Shown here piece after piece: positions 49,726 to 61,391 of a DNA stretch of 64,000 nt. Source of the DNA: Chondrus crispus. Taxonomy: Eukaryota; Rhodophyta; Florideophyceae; Gigartinales; Gigartinaceae. Numbering within the stretch: position 1 is the first letter of the stretch; each line of letters begins with the position of its first letter. Location: assembly GCF_000350225.1 (NCBI RefSeq), contig NW_005179167.1, positions 32,834 through 96,833 of the forward strand, read 5' to 3'. The position numbers and the translations under genes are program-made. Under the pieces are notes generated by a model that saw only the letters and a list, made by a program, of their open reading frames with translations, did not search any database and had not been told where the DNA came from.

Positions 49726-52236
49726 GTTTGAGTTGAGGTCCATGCCGGTGCGTCTCCGGAGGCGTTGGGCGTAACGAGACACCAACTCCTCCGGGACATG
49801 AGTCCGCGCAGTTCAGGTGGGCTTGTCGTAATCCGCCCACTTGATGAGGAACTCGATAGTTGCGTCTTCCATGGTTCGATGCCGGAGTAGTCGTTCGACG
49901 GCATACTGAGTACCCTCGGTGACCTTGTGGGCAAGGTCATCCGGGGTTGTCGTGCTCGTCCGCGGTGCACCCGTCGGCGGTGGCGCATACACGCAGCGAA
50001 CTGCGGAGACGCGCTCGGTGACACCATCACGACCGATCGTGATGGTACGGCGGTGATTGGCGAGCACGGGGTAGGGTCCGACAGCGGGCGAGGCGAGCTT
50101 TTTCGATGTCTTAGCCCCATCGGTGGGGTTGAGATATACGTATTCTCCGGGACGGAGCCGGGTATTAATACGTCGTATGCGCTTATCGAAGTCGCGCTTG
50201 TAGCGAGCCTGCGTCCGACGCAGGCTCCGGGCGTAGGCCTTCTGGATAGTCGAGTCCAAGGTCTTGAGGAACTCGGCACGTTGGTTCCCCCTATCGGAAG
50301 GGGGCGCGTCGCCGTCCGCCCGTCGGAGAGAGAACTCCGGCGGTGGCCTGCTGAGTACGAGCTCAAACGGCGTGGTGCGTGTGGTGCGATGTACGTGGGA
50401 GTTGTACGCATACGTAAGCGGCCCCAGGTACACATCCCAGTCGTCCCGGTGTTCTCCCACGTAGTTCCTTAGCATCGAGGGGATTGTTCGGTTATATCGC
50501 TCGACTTGCCCGTTCGTCTGGGGATGGTACGCCGAAGTGTACAAATTCGTTATCCCCAGAACACGGCACGTGCTGTGGAAGAACTTGGCATTAAACTGAG
50601 GGCCGTTGTCCGAAAGCAACGTGAGAGGGACGCCATACTTGAACACCCAAGAGTCGCAGAACGCAACTGCGACCGTGTACGCTGTTATCGTGCAGAGCGC
50701 AACGACTTGCGTCAGCTTACTGAAGCGGTCCATAATCACGAGCAGGAATCGTTTTCCTGTCTTCGTCTTGGGGAGCGGCCCCAAGATGTCGATGGCGAGG
50801 CTCTCGAGAGGCCTCGTAGCTGGGAACAATCTCAATCGATTGAGATGTTTCCTCCGCTTGACCCGGTTTATTGCGCAGGTCCGACACCCTCGCACCGTGG
50901 CTGCCACGGTTGCAGCCAGGTGGGGCCAGTAGTACTCGCGTCGAAGTGCGTAGTACATACGGTTCTGACACGGGTGCCCGGCGATGGCCGGGTTGTGGCA
51001 CAGGCGAAGGAGCCTGGCGCGGAGCGTCCGAGGCACCACCACCTGTACGGTATCAGGATCGAAGGGGTGTCTCCGTTTGAGCACCCCCTGGTTGTCCTCG
51101 AAGAACGGGGAGTCTCGAGACTCGGACTGTCGTGCCAAAACGGTTTGGCAGAAATCATCCACGCGTTGCTCCTCGGCTATCTCCTCTATCGTAAGAGGGG
51201 CCGGAAGGTCGTCCTGCGGTGGGGCGACCGGGGAGTTGAGCGCGCCAGCCTCGGGGTCTTCGGAGCGCTGGATGTCGGCGGCGTCGAACTCTTCGTTCTC
51301 CTCCCGAATCGAATTGGGTCCTTGGAGAGTGGGGGCTTCGTCGTCGCCTCGCGGTTCGTCGCGCGTCCGTACGCGCGGCCTTATTCGGGCTTGGGCTTGG
51401 TTCCGTGTCGTTACGAAGACATGGACGGCCTGATGATCACAGCTCGCGGTACAAGCGTGGTCCGCGGGCTCATTCGATACGTCTCGAACGGTCGTACCCC
51501 CGTCGAAGGTGGGGATGTCGTCATCCACCTCGACGGTGAGGCGAGGGTCATCGGCGACACGAGGCGACACGAGGCGTGACAGGGCATCGGGCACCTGATG
51601 CACGCGCCCGGGGCGGTACTGAATGGTGAAATCGTATTCAGCCATACGTAGCCGCCACCGGGTGAGTCTTCTGGAACTCTCGGTGAGGGACATGAGCCAC
51701 CTCAGGGCGTCGTGATCCGTTCCGACGGTGAACTTCGTTCCTTCTACGTATGGCCGTAGTGTGCGGACGGCCCACACTACGGCGAAGCACTTGCGTTCCG
51801 TAGCGCTGTAGTTGCGCTCACTATCGGACAGTGAGTACGACCAATACTTCACGGGCCGCCAGTCGTTCGGCTCTTCGTGCTCCTGTAGTAAGGTGCAGCC
51901 GAGCTGATAGGCACTCGCGTCGGTGTCTATCATGTATGGTCGACCATTCCGGGGTAACGCGAGGATCGGCGGAGCGATCATGCACTTCTTAACGTCATCG
52001 AACGCCTGGAGTTGCGCCTCGGTGGGGTTGTAGAAGTCAGGATCCGAATCCGTGCCCGTCATGTCGGTCAGAGGACGAGCTATCTTCGCGAACCCCTTAA
52101 CGAAGCGGCGGTATACGTTACACGCCCCGAGGAACGAGCGCACCTGCTTCAGCGTCCTCGGGAACGTGAAAGTCTTGAAGGCGTGGGTTGCCGTATCAGC
52201 CACGCTCAACTTACCTGGGGATATAACGTGCCCCAG
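49702..52236 (-). pseudogene. Gypsy-3 RT end, RNase H, integrase and chromodomain
   Basis: From just after a TAA (52237-52239, in HYLGH where Gypsy-2 has Tyr) one frame runs 798 residues from the Met at 52209: RNase H (DTDASAYQLGC, TDHDALRWL), a complete integrase zinc fold (HNPAIAGHPC ... CRTC), D-D-E (AIDILGPLP, LSDNGPQF, NGQVERYNRT) and a chromodomain (YAVERLLRH, FLIKWADYD). TGA at 49813-49815 replaces the chromodomain Trp (TGG in Gypsy-2); the frame then continues VPEELV to the natural stop at 49702. Confidence 0.87.
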
Positions 52237-52239
52237 TTA

Positions 52240-54432
52240 GTGCACCTTCGGACGGAAGAAGCTGCACTTCTTGAGCTTGAGGGAGATGCCGGCACTCCGC
52301 AACAAGCTCAAGACGGTATCGAGATGCCTTGCGTGTTCTGCGTTCGTACGCGAGAACACGATAACGTCATCGAGATAGACGAGGCATATTTGCCAGCGGA
52401 CTCCGGAGAGTATGATATCGAGGGCCCGTTGGAAGGTGGCCGGTGCCCTTTTAATCCAAACAGCATGCCCAAATGGCGGTACGTACCCATATGCGTCGTG
52501 AAAGTAGTCTTACTCCGGTCCTCCGGAGCAACCGGGATCTGCCAATAACCGGAATTGCAGTCCAACATCGTAAAGACGGCTGCATCTCCTAACGAGTCGA
52601 TGCAATCGTCCATACGCGGCAGCCGATACGAATCCGCTGCAGTCTTCGCTTTGAGGCGCTGGTAGTCCACGCAGAACCGAAGAGAGCCGTCTTTCTTTGG
52701 TACGAGCACCACCGGGGACGCCCACTCGGTGCTCGCGGGTTCGATGACCCCTGCGTTCAACATCTTGTTGACCTCCTTCCCGACCATTTCGCGCATGGCC
52801 GGGCCCTTCCGATAGGGCATAGAACGAATCGGTTTCGTTCCGGTTCGAGGGGAATGCGATGCTCTGTGGCTTGGATCGTTCCGAGCGCACCGCTCCACAG
52901 ACTCGAGTGCTTACGGAGCATCTCGATCACGTGGCCACGGAGCTTGTTATCGTCGATGTATGACAAGTCAATCTCTTTTTCCCAATCCATCGGTGGATTT
53001 TCCGGATCCTTCTGCTGGGGCGGTACAGTACCCTCCGCCGTCGGTGGGGATATAGGTGACCGTTCGTCCGGGTCAACCCCTTCACTCCCAGCGGTTGCCT
53101 TCTCGTCGGATCTGGATCGGCCAGCTCCTATCTCTCGGACTTGATCGGTCAAGTCGGTCAGGTGCAACGCGTGCGCGACCCCCTCAGCGACTCGACGTTC
53201 GGGCGTGAGGAGCGCGAGGGGGTTGCGCTTCCCGTATCCCAGGACGGTGTGCTTCGGAAGCCTCCTCTCCCGTCGCGAGAAGTTCGCGACGATGACTTCG
53301 AATGTCTGGTTCGGCAGGACTTCCGCGACGCCATTCGTCAGCCTCACTCCATGCCGGTGTTGGAGTGAGGGCTTGGGCTCCAGGAACACGAGACCCCTCC
53401 CCGCGGTTGTTACACGCACACGTGCTTGCAACATCGCGAGGATGGTAACCCAGCGGGCGATTCGGATCGCCTGCGGGGCCTCCTTGCGTACCTCCGGACG
53501 ACTCGTTTGGCGACCGTGTCGCCTGGTAGGGGAAGTTGGTTCTCCCTTCCCATTGACGATGGCTACCGAGCCACTGTGACGAAGTTCGAGCTTCTGTCCG
53601 TCGATGTCGATGCTGCGTACGTGAGCATCAATGAACGCGGTCCCAAGTAGAACGGGAACAGCGAGTTGTTCGGCCACTACGAAAAGTATGCGGAACGTCG
53701 TGTTCCGCAGCCGGACCGCGAGGCGGACGACCGCCGTAAGTCGAAGCGGGTTACTGTTGGCGCCAGCCAGGCGTGGTAATGGCGCGTCCTGTATTACGTA
53801 GCGGGCCCAGTCGGGAGGGAGGTCGGCCTTCCTCACCAAGTGTAGCCCGAGCACGTGTCGACGGCGATCGTGTGGGGCTTAAACGCGTTGCTTTCGGTGG
53901 CCACGGAGCCCAAGACGTTATATATTTTCCACGCCATGAGGCATACGAGGCCATCGACCACCTTGGGCGCGACCTTATCGGTGAGGTCGTTCCGCCGGGG
54001 TCTTCGACTTCGGCCTTGGCCCCTCTTGCGTTTCCTTCTGCTCGAGCCGGGGGACGTTCGCGTCTCAGTGACGCTCGTCCAGGTGCTGGAGTCCGTACGA
54101 GGCGGACATTTCGTCGGCGACCTTGGGCTCACGGGGGTCAGGAGGTCGACCGACTCGTGTCGGTCGACGTTAACCGCGTCTCGCTCGTTGCGCTTCACTG
54201 GGACGTCGGGTGTCCCGGTGATGCCTACTTCCAACATCGGGTCTACGTGGGCCTCGGTGTTGGGTTTCTCCGGCAATGTCGACATTGCTGGAGTCCCCGT
54301 GCTCGACTCCGATAGCGGGGGATTTATTATCGGGCAATACCCCCCGTGTCCTTGGCCAGCACGCGGGGACCGGTCTAGTCCATAGGGAAAAGACGGCTCA
54401 CGCGACCGCGTGTACGTAACTGTCTTTACCAT
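52240..54432 (-). pseudogene. Gypsy-3 protease and reverse transcriptase, frameshifted
   Basis: The frame starting at 54432 carries the linker and a protease with AVDTCSGY; one base is lost near 53,842. The frame 53854-52757 holds the rest of the protease, a linker and the RT start (DWEKEIDLSYI). Further shifts near 52,850 and 52,450 split RT (VPKKDGSLRFCVDYQ, LDCNSGYWQI). The YLDD segment survives between frames. Confidence 0.8.
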
Positions 54433-56986
54433 TTTTTCGAACTACCGGTGCTATCGGAGCTACCCCCTGGCTATCGTCGGCCAGGTCTTCTCCGGGTGGC
54501 CGGCGGCGTGGGTCGGGACAATTCCTCCCCTGCGGCTCGGCAGCCTTGGCGTAGTACTTCCGGGCCTTGACCTGCGGCGTCCTGTCGTCGCAGGATATGG
54601 GGGACGAAGCGAGTCGGCTCTCCTTCGCGACCCTCCGTGGGTAGGGGGTACGAATCCTCTACCCAGTCTTGCAGGTACATTATCGCATTTTGTACCTGTT
54701 GGAGTAACCTAGAACGATCTCGGTCCCCCCTTTCTCCTTGTCGGGGGTACCTTTTGTCCGCCTGCCGGTAGGCGGGTCGATCCCGACGATCGACTTCGTT
54801 ACGAAGGTACTCGCCTCCACGGGGGGCGAAGCAAGCGTCCCCACCCGACCGATTCGGGAAACCTTGACGCGGGGGACGACCCTCGCCGACCGCTTGCCGG
54901 AGGAGATTGCACGCCCCAGGGCCGCGTCTCCATCTGGTAGCGGTAGTTCCTGTACGCCGTGAACATTCGTTGTTTCGGCGACAGGAACGGGCACGCGTAC
55001 ATGGCATGCCCGTACGTACGGCATAGCCAGCACACGTACGCGCTGACGTCCGTTGAGGCGAAGGTCGCCGCGTGCCGCGCCTCCTCATCGGTGAGGAGGG
55101 GCATGCGAGGGGCTTCACCTCCGGTATCTCGGTTTGAGATGTCGAGCTCAGCGACCCGGGGGTCCGTACCCCTGGGCGCTCTTGGAGTGGCCGCGAATGT
55201 GGTCGCGTAGCTCGACGTCGTTCCGGTCGACATTGGTGAAGGGGGTCGACCCCCTACTGGCCTTGCTCCTTGCGTAATGAGGACAGGGTCGGCCTGCCAC
55301 TCATCCTCCCCGACATGGTGGGTAGAGGCGGGCGAACTTGTTGCGGCGGACTTCGTAGTCCTGCCAGCCCTCCCTGCCGGTTTCGAATCCTGCAGAGGTA
55401 AACTGTGTCGAGCGCGGTAAGTGGTTCCTTCCGCCGTTGCGATACGGCGGATGCTCGGAAGATCGGTCTTCTGGCGGCTCGGCAGCCGCTGCACTGTCTC
55501 GGAAACTGCGGCACGGGTCGCAGGAGCGAGTCCCCGCACGAAGTAGTGCGCGAGGGACTGTTCGGAGAACACTGCCGTGCACCGGAACGCGGCAGTTTCG
55601 AGCCGGTCCGCGAACGTGCTCTCCGTTTCATGAGATTGCTGTCGCGCCGTCGCGACAGCGTCGTACGTCTCACCTAACACGTCGTCGATTAGGTAGCGTT
55701 TCAGGAACTGGTTCACGAGTCCCGGCCAACTCACGTCGTCGTGTAGTTGGCCGGCGCGGAGGCCCCGCATCGTATAACTCGTGTACAAGGCTCCGCGTCG
55801 CGCTCTAAGAAGTGCGCGAGGACTCTCACCGCAACACCTTCGGTCAGGTGTTGCGAGTTGAAGGTTATCCGAATATCCTTCAAGAACGGCAGCAGCTCGA
55901 TCGGGTCCGTATCGTCGGAGCTACGCATCGTGGGACGGATCCCACGACAGCGTTGGACGTATTTCGCGATCCGTCCGGCGTCACCCGAGGTGACGAGCCT
56001 CAAGGTGTTGTCCAAGCGGTACATACGATAGTCAGCGACGGCGTTGAACTCTTGGATCATCGTATGCACCGGCTCGAGCCCGGGCTCGGCGGGACCGAGC
56101 GTGCCAAAGGCAGTGACGGGTAGCGTACGGACGTCTACCGGACCTGGATGCGCGGTGTAACCCGCCGGCGGGTAGCCGCCCCAGCGGGGATCGACGGAGA
56201 ACATGGGTTTCCGGATTCGCGAGTGGCTCCTCCACGGTCCTGTACGTCGGCGTACGATACGCTTTCCATCTGCCGCCTATTTCGGGGGATAGGCGGCAAT
56301 GCTTGGGTCTCGGACGCGAGATTCGCGCCCATCGGAGGACGGTTTCCTTCCGCAGTCCGACGAGTGTCGGTGCCAGTCGGACGCCAACCTTCCGGAGCGA
56401 CGGCGCTCGGAGGTACGGCACCACCGGGCCCCTTTGTGGGGGTACCGGGCAGCCCTGCGGCCATGGTCCGTTCCATGTCACGAGCACGCTGTCGCGTAGC
56501 GTTGAGCTCGGCGGAGAGGTGCCCGAACGCACTCAACTGTTCTGCTGACGGGGACGGTCGATCGTCGGGACGTCTCGTCGAGGTCGGCCTCGTGGGGCGA
56601 CCTTGCCCGTGCAGTACGGGCTGTGCGAGGCGTGAGTCTTTGACGAGCACCAGTCGCGAGTGTAACTCGTCGACTAGTGCTCGAAGATTCTCCAAGGACT
56701 GGCTGACTCGATCGAACCTCCCTTCACGTAGGGAGCGGAGCTTGTCCATACAACGCGAGTAGACGGCGTCCGTCACGTCTATACGGATTGAAGTACGGAC
56801 TTCCTCGATGTAGTCAGCTATGCGATCGAACATCGCAGCCGCTTGTCCTTCGGGAGACTCAGAGGACGGATCGCGGTCTCGTAGACCAACGTCGCCGTCG
56901 CCGAACGGCGATGATGGTGCGTGCATAGCGGCCGCCCTCCGATCCATCGGTTCGGACCGGATCAGGGTGGCGTATTTTGGACTCAT
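54433..56986 (-). pseudogene. gag: Gypsy-3 gag, frameshifted
   Basis: ATG at 56986, 77 nt inside the 5' LTR, begins MSPKYATLIRSEP. The N-terminal part is helical (MFDRIADYIEEVRTSI, CMDKLRSLREGRFD). Breaks near 56,190 and 55,750 move the capsid (VNQFLKRYLIDDVL, FADRLETAAFRCTAVF, LAHYFVRGL) to other frames. A proper CCHC knuckle, C-x2-C-x4-H-x4-C (CWLCRTYGHAMYAC), lies at about 54,990-55,032. The tail up to the protease is frameshifted again. Gypsy-2 has lost this region. Confidence 0.75.
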
Positions 56987-57044
56987 CTCAACGCGTACGG
57001 ACGCGGAGGAAAAAGAAAGTCTTCTCGGAAAGATGTCGGGGTCT

Positions 57045-57061
57045 TCTAGGTCGGGAGACCA
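57045..57061 (-). promoter_or_regulatory. Primer-binding site of Gypsy-3
   Basis: One base inside the 5' LTR the minus strand reads TGGTCTCCCGACCTAGA. TGG is the complement of a tRNA 3' CCA end, the usual gypsy primer arrangement. Which tRNA it pairs with was not determined. Confidence 0.6.
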
Positions 57062-57062
57062 C

Positions 57063-57760
57063 TGTAGCATAAACACCCCCAGACGACTGGAGGTGTATGC
57101 GCAGTTCGACCTGTAGACCCCGGATCGGAGAAGGGGTAAGCGGGCCAACCAGCTACAGAACCGGGCTCGGGCCCGGGTAGCGGTGGTAGAGCGGGAGCGA
57201 GCAGGGACGCGCGCAAGCACGACCGGATCGACGCCTCGACGCCCCGGAGCAGCACTGGGTGACGTACCAGTGCTGACGGGCGGAGGCGGTTCCGTGCTCG
57301 CTCGCGTGCTGCGCGTCCACTCCGGCTCGGCTCCGACTAAACGCGCGCGAAGAGCGAAGGCGACGTTTAGAATAAGCTGGGTGGACTGGCCTTGGCGGTC
57401 GGTTGAGGACAAGCCCGTGCTTGTCCCCCCCGTCCGCCGTCGGTCCGCTCCATATTTAATATACAAAACAATCTATCATAACACTACAGTACCGAGGTAC
57501 TGTAGTGGGCTACTGTAGTGGAGGTCGGCCTGCACTGTAATACTGTCAGCTATGTTGAGGCTGACAGTACGCGTATTACCCGTGGTGCGTGCGCGCTTCG
57601 TTCGCGCGCCGTACACGTATGCACGTGTATGCGCGTGTCCTTTGTACCCGTGGCGCACACGTGGACACGCGCGGTTGTACTGTAGAGCTCGACGCTTTAC
57701 AGTAGCTGATCCAGTTCTTGATCTAATCTAATTTAAACCCCCAGGGGGGGTTATACTACA
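57063..57760 (-). repeat. 5' LTR of Gypsy-3
   Basis: 698 bp, ends identical to the copy at 42944-43641. On the minus strand it carries CACGTGT-like palindromes, TACTGTAG/CTACAGTA pairs and a TATA-like GTATATTAAATATG (57451-57470), upstream of the expected transcription start. Confidence 0.88.
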
Positions 57761-58543
57761 GCATCCAGATGTATGCACATGAGGGTTTGCAGTTTTACAG
57801 TGTCAGACTGTTTGCGATCCTGCGCGTGTCCGAGTATAAGACATGTGAATCAAAAGTACAACAAGTACTTCTCGCGAGAGGAATACAGTTGTGCGATTAT
57901 TCTGTGTACGCGTCACGCTGTATGGGAGTCCTGCGTGAGCACGCGCCGTTGCACTGTGCTCTCGTCATAGTGCGGCGTTGGAAGCAAGCTCATGACAGTT
58001 CTCGTGTGATTTACATGTATTCTCATGTGAGTTGTGTAGAAAGTCTGGATGCACATTGTTATAACTTGCCATAATTATCTGACAGTGCTTGGCGAAATTA
58101 GTAAGGTGAGAAACAAGGATACGTATGGCGATTGTGATATGGAAGACGTTTGCGTTGTTGGAAATAGACAAGTGCCAAGTTGTTCGTTGCACAACAATGA
58201 AGTCTGGCATGACTGGATGCAGATTAGTAAGGTGTGAAACAGTTGCATGCATAGGGCCATGGTTTACAGTCATTTGGAATGTGTAGAAATAGTTATGAGC
58301 TAATAGTTACGAATCGATACGTAAGTTGGAAATCGAACAGTATGGTCGGGCCGCAAAAGGACCGCGCTTGGTCGCGCATAGTACGGTATGGTTTACTGGG
58401 AGTCAGAGTAGAGCAATAGTGTAGCACTCGAAGTGTATAAGTATCGCAAGAAAACGGCTTCAAAGTAAACCTCGGCACCAACTCCTTCACTCACACTCAT
58501 CAACCTGCCTTCCTTCCTCCCTTGCCCACCGAACCTACCATTA
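57761..58543 (+). repeat. 3' LTR-beta of Copia-2, right part
   Basis: Continues from GCATC (duplicated target) to CTACCATTA. Very close to 36323-37107 of the 5' LTR. It abuts Copia-3 integrase sequence in inverted orientation exactly at its terminus. Confidence 0.8.
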
Positions 58544-60142
58544 CTCATCGTGTACACAACAACCCAGTTCGAGTGATCATCTACAAATGTAATGAAGTAT
58601 CTCGAGCCACCAGCTGACTGTACTTCAAGTGGAACGCAGACATCAGCATGCACCAAGTCAAGACAGTTCCGTGCTCGAGACGATGATCGCTGTTTTGGGA
58701 TTACTGATCGCGTTGCTTTGCCAAACACACACACAGGACAAATGGGAGAGTGATTGTCAGACTTTGGATTCATTGCACTGATCACATCGCTTTGACGAAC
58801 GTTGATGCCACTTACCACATTATTGCGAATCATTGATGCGATTCCTTGTACACTAACATGGGCCATGCGTTCATGTAGCGTCTGCAGGGTAACTACGTGA
58901 GCAGAAAAGGTTTCATTCATGACGTCAAGTATGTACAAATCCCCAATTTGACTCGCTGTGGCAACTACAGTTGGTCCTGCAGTAACGCGGCATTTTTCAT
59001 TTTCAAAATGATACTTGCAAACCCTTTGATACCATTTGGCTAACAGACAGTAGCGAGTATCCCAAATCAGGGACATCCAAAACGTTTGACAATTTGCAAG
59101 GATGGGGACTACCGTTGACGTTCGACATGAATTCTACCTCGCCGCGACCAGCGACATTAGCTCTAGCCTTCCTGCCCATCTCGACTGATCCAGATTGCAT
59201 CTGTTCATACGTAACGAACAAAGAGCGATCAAACGTAATGTGAGCGCTGCAACCGGAATCGACAAGCCATGACCTTGCGTTTGCAGGCCTCTTTTCTGGA
59301 GTGGAAGTCGAAAGCAAGCAAGTAAAGTCACTCTCGGCAAAGGCAGCAGTAGAATTGTCATCTCGAGAAACGAATGCACTTGGCTTCAAGCCAGTGTTGC
59401 GTGACTGAAACCCATCTGGCGGCGCAGGTCGGCGCCCATTCGCGTCCTTGCCCCAGCAACGCTCTGCAGTATGCCCATGTCTATTGCAATTCGTACATTT
59501 CATATCGCGTCGAATAGGCATACGATTAACAAGTGCGGGTGCAGGTGGTGATGAAGTAGAAGCGGTCTTCATGCTTTCTCGTTGCTCTTCTTGCAGCAGA
59601 CGACTCTTCACAAACTCGAGTCCAAACAGTTTATCTTCATTGCCAAGTGCGTCAAGAGCAACAATCAGGTTATCGAATCGTGGAGGCAAGCCATTCAACA
59701 CAGCCATTGCAATTTCTTTATCGTCAATCTCAACACTCATTGACTGCAATCTGGCAGCAAGTTGCTTCACACGATTGATGAACACGAGCACTTTCTCGGA
59801 TGGGAGCATGGATACAGTGTAAAAGTCGTGACGGGCGGCAAGTTTGTTGAGCAAAGTATGACGCTCAAACACATTCAGAATTGCTTCCCATTTCTCTTTC
59901 GAACTGCTACACCCTTGCACATGTTGCAAGTAGTCATCAGAAAGCGTGAGTCCGATGACTGCCTTTGCTTTTGCGTCACCACGGATCCATTTTCTCCGGT
60001 CATCTGAGGTCGCATTCTCCGGGATATCATCAAAAACGTATTGATCGACATCTCGGAGAGCAAGCAGTAGCTGGATTTTCTGCTTCCAGATGTAAAAGTT
60101 AGATGCGGTCAGCTTCTCGATTCTGACCGATCCAGAGCTTTG
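58544..60142 (-). pseudogene. Copia-3: gag-protease-integrase fragment
   Basis: Same subfamily as Copia-1. Minus strand from 60142: gag begins at SSGSVRIEKL, a few codons after the Met seen in Copia-2, directly against an LTR-beta end. CCHC knuckle CTNCNRHGHTAERC, protease WLVDSGCSAHITF, the zinc region (LHERMAHV, CPVCVFGKATRS) and the first integrase Asp (VHADVCVPL). One extra T near 59,010 shifts the frame. The sequence stops after WVVVYTM, where it meets the plus-strand LTR-beta. Confidence 0.8.
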
Positions 60143-61391
60143 TAATGGTAGGTTCGGACGGGCAAGGGTAAGAAGGAGGGCAGGTTGATGTGTGTGAGTG
60201 AAGGAGTTGGTACCGAGGTTTACTTGGAGCCGTCTTTCGGCGATACTTATACACTTCGAGTGTTACACTATCCCATTACTTTGGCGCTTGGTAAACCGTA
60301 CTCACCATATGCGCGACCAAGCGCGGTCCTCTTCTGGCCCGTCCACACTGATCTATTTCCACCTTACGAATTGACTATTGACTATCAGTGCACAACAGTT
60401 TCTACACATTTCGAGTGACTGTAAACCATGTCCCTATGCATGGAATCGTTTCACACCTTACTAATCTGCATCCAGACATGACAGAATATATTCTTGCGCA
60501 ATGAACAACTTGGTATCTCTCTATCTCCAAAAACGCAAAGTCCTGTCATACCTCAGTCCCCATACATGCCCTTGTTTCGTACCTTACTAGTTTCGGTACA
60601 CACTGCCAGACAACTATGACGGGTAGCAACAATGTGCATCCAGACTTTCTACACATCTCACGTGATATCCGATGTGAATCACACGAGTACTGCCATCAAC
60701 TTGCATCCAACGGCGCACCATGACGAGAGCACAGTACAACGCATGCTAAAAGAGAGTACCGCACAACGGCGCATGCTGACGCAAGAGTCGCATACAGCGA
60801 GACGCATACACTGAATACTCATGTAAGTACATGTCTCTTGTGAGAAATACTTGTTGTACTTTTAATTCACATGTACTGTATTCGGACACGCGCCGGACCG
60901 TATGTAGGCGACGTGTACAAGTGTACGTACACGCAACAAGCTGGCGACGTGTTCATGTCTGCACCGCACACAACTGTCCAGCGCCAAGGCCACCCGTAAT
61001 TACCCATTACAACTATAGTGAACAACTTGAAACCCCCGAAATGATGTAATTAAAACGTATATGGATCATTCAAGATATATCACCAGCATGACTGCATATA
61101 AGTGGACAATAACAGACCAATAGAATTGCAGCATTCGAACCGACACCCAATAGATTTGCAGTACCGCCCGTGTAGCTCTATAATGGTTCGGGCCAAATGC
61201 AAATTTTCGGCATTTATGCAAATTTGCATAACCCTCCAAAAGTCCACTTTCGTCCCCAGAACCCCAAAATCTGAGAATTTACACGTGTCATGTGGTGATA
61301 TGGGGTGAGGGTCCGGACCGTCGAGTCATGTTCACGTGTCGCTCGATTTTGCACTTTCCAGATAACAGCATGTGGTGGCACATTTTCAATA
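60143..61391 (-). repeat. LTR-beta copy, inverted and diverged
   Basis: Minus strand from about 61,390 (ATTGAAAATGTGCCACCACATGC) to CTACCATTA at 60143. Same length class (about 1.25 kb) as the Copia-2 LTR but clearly more diverged, so an older insertion. Its 5' end joins Copia-4 RNase H and its 3' end joins Copia-3 gag. Confidence 0.75.

Larger units (their letters stand above)
42944..57760 (-). mobile_element. Gypsy-3: complete-length Ty3/gypsy chromovirus, 14.8 kb
   Basis: Two equal 698-bp LTRs beginning TGTAG and ending CTACA, a primer site, gag, protease, RT, RNase H, integrase with chromodomain, cassette 1, a 6-kb post-pol region carrying an antisense gene, and cassette 2. It lies in LTR-beta of Copia-2, flanked by GCATT/GCATC. 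By eye the LTRs differ at roughly 15 of 698 positions, so the insertion is fairly young, yet gag and pol already carry frameshifts and stops. Confidence 0.88.
36193..58543 (+). mobile_element. Copia-2: Ty1/copia element, 3' LTR split by Gypsy-3
   Basis: A 5' LTR-beta (partial, 36193-37107), primer site, 1.2-kb leader with a zinc-finger frame, gag (38325), protease, integrase, RT and RNase H (to 42448), polypurine tract and a 3' LTR-beta in two parts (42460-42943 and 57761-58543). Removing Gypsy-3 gives a continuous 1.26-kb LTR. Several frameshifts and four stops inactivate it. Confidence 0.8.
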
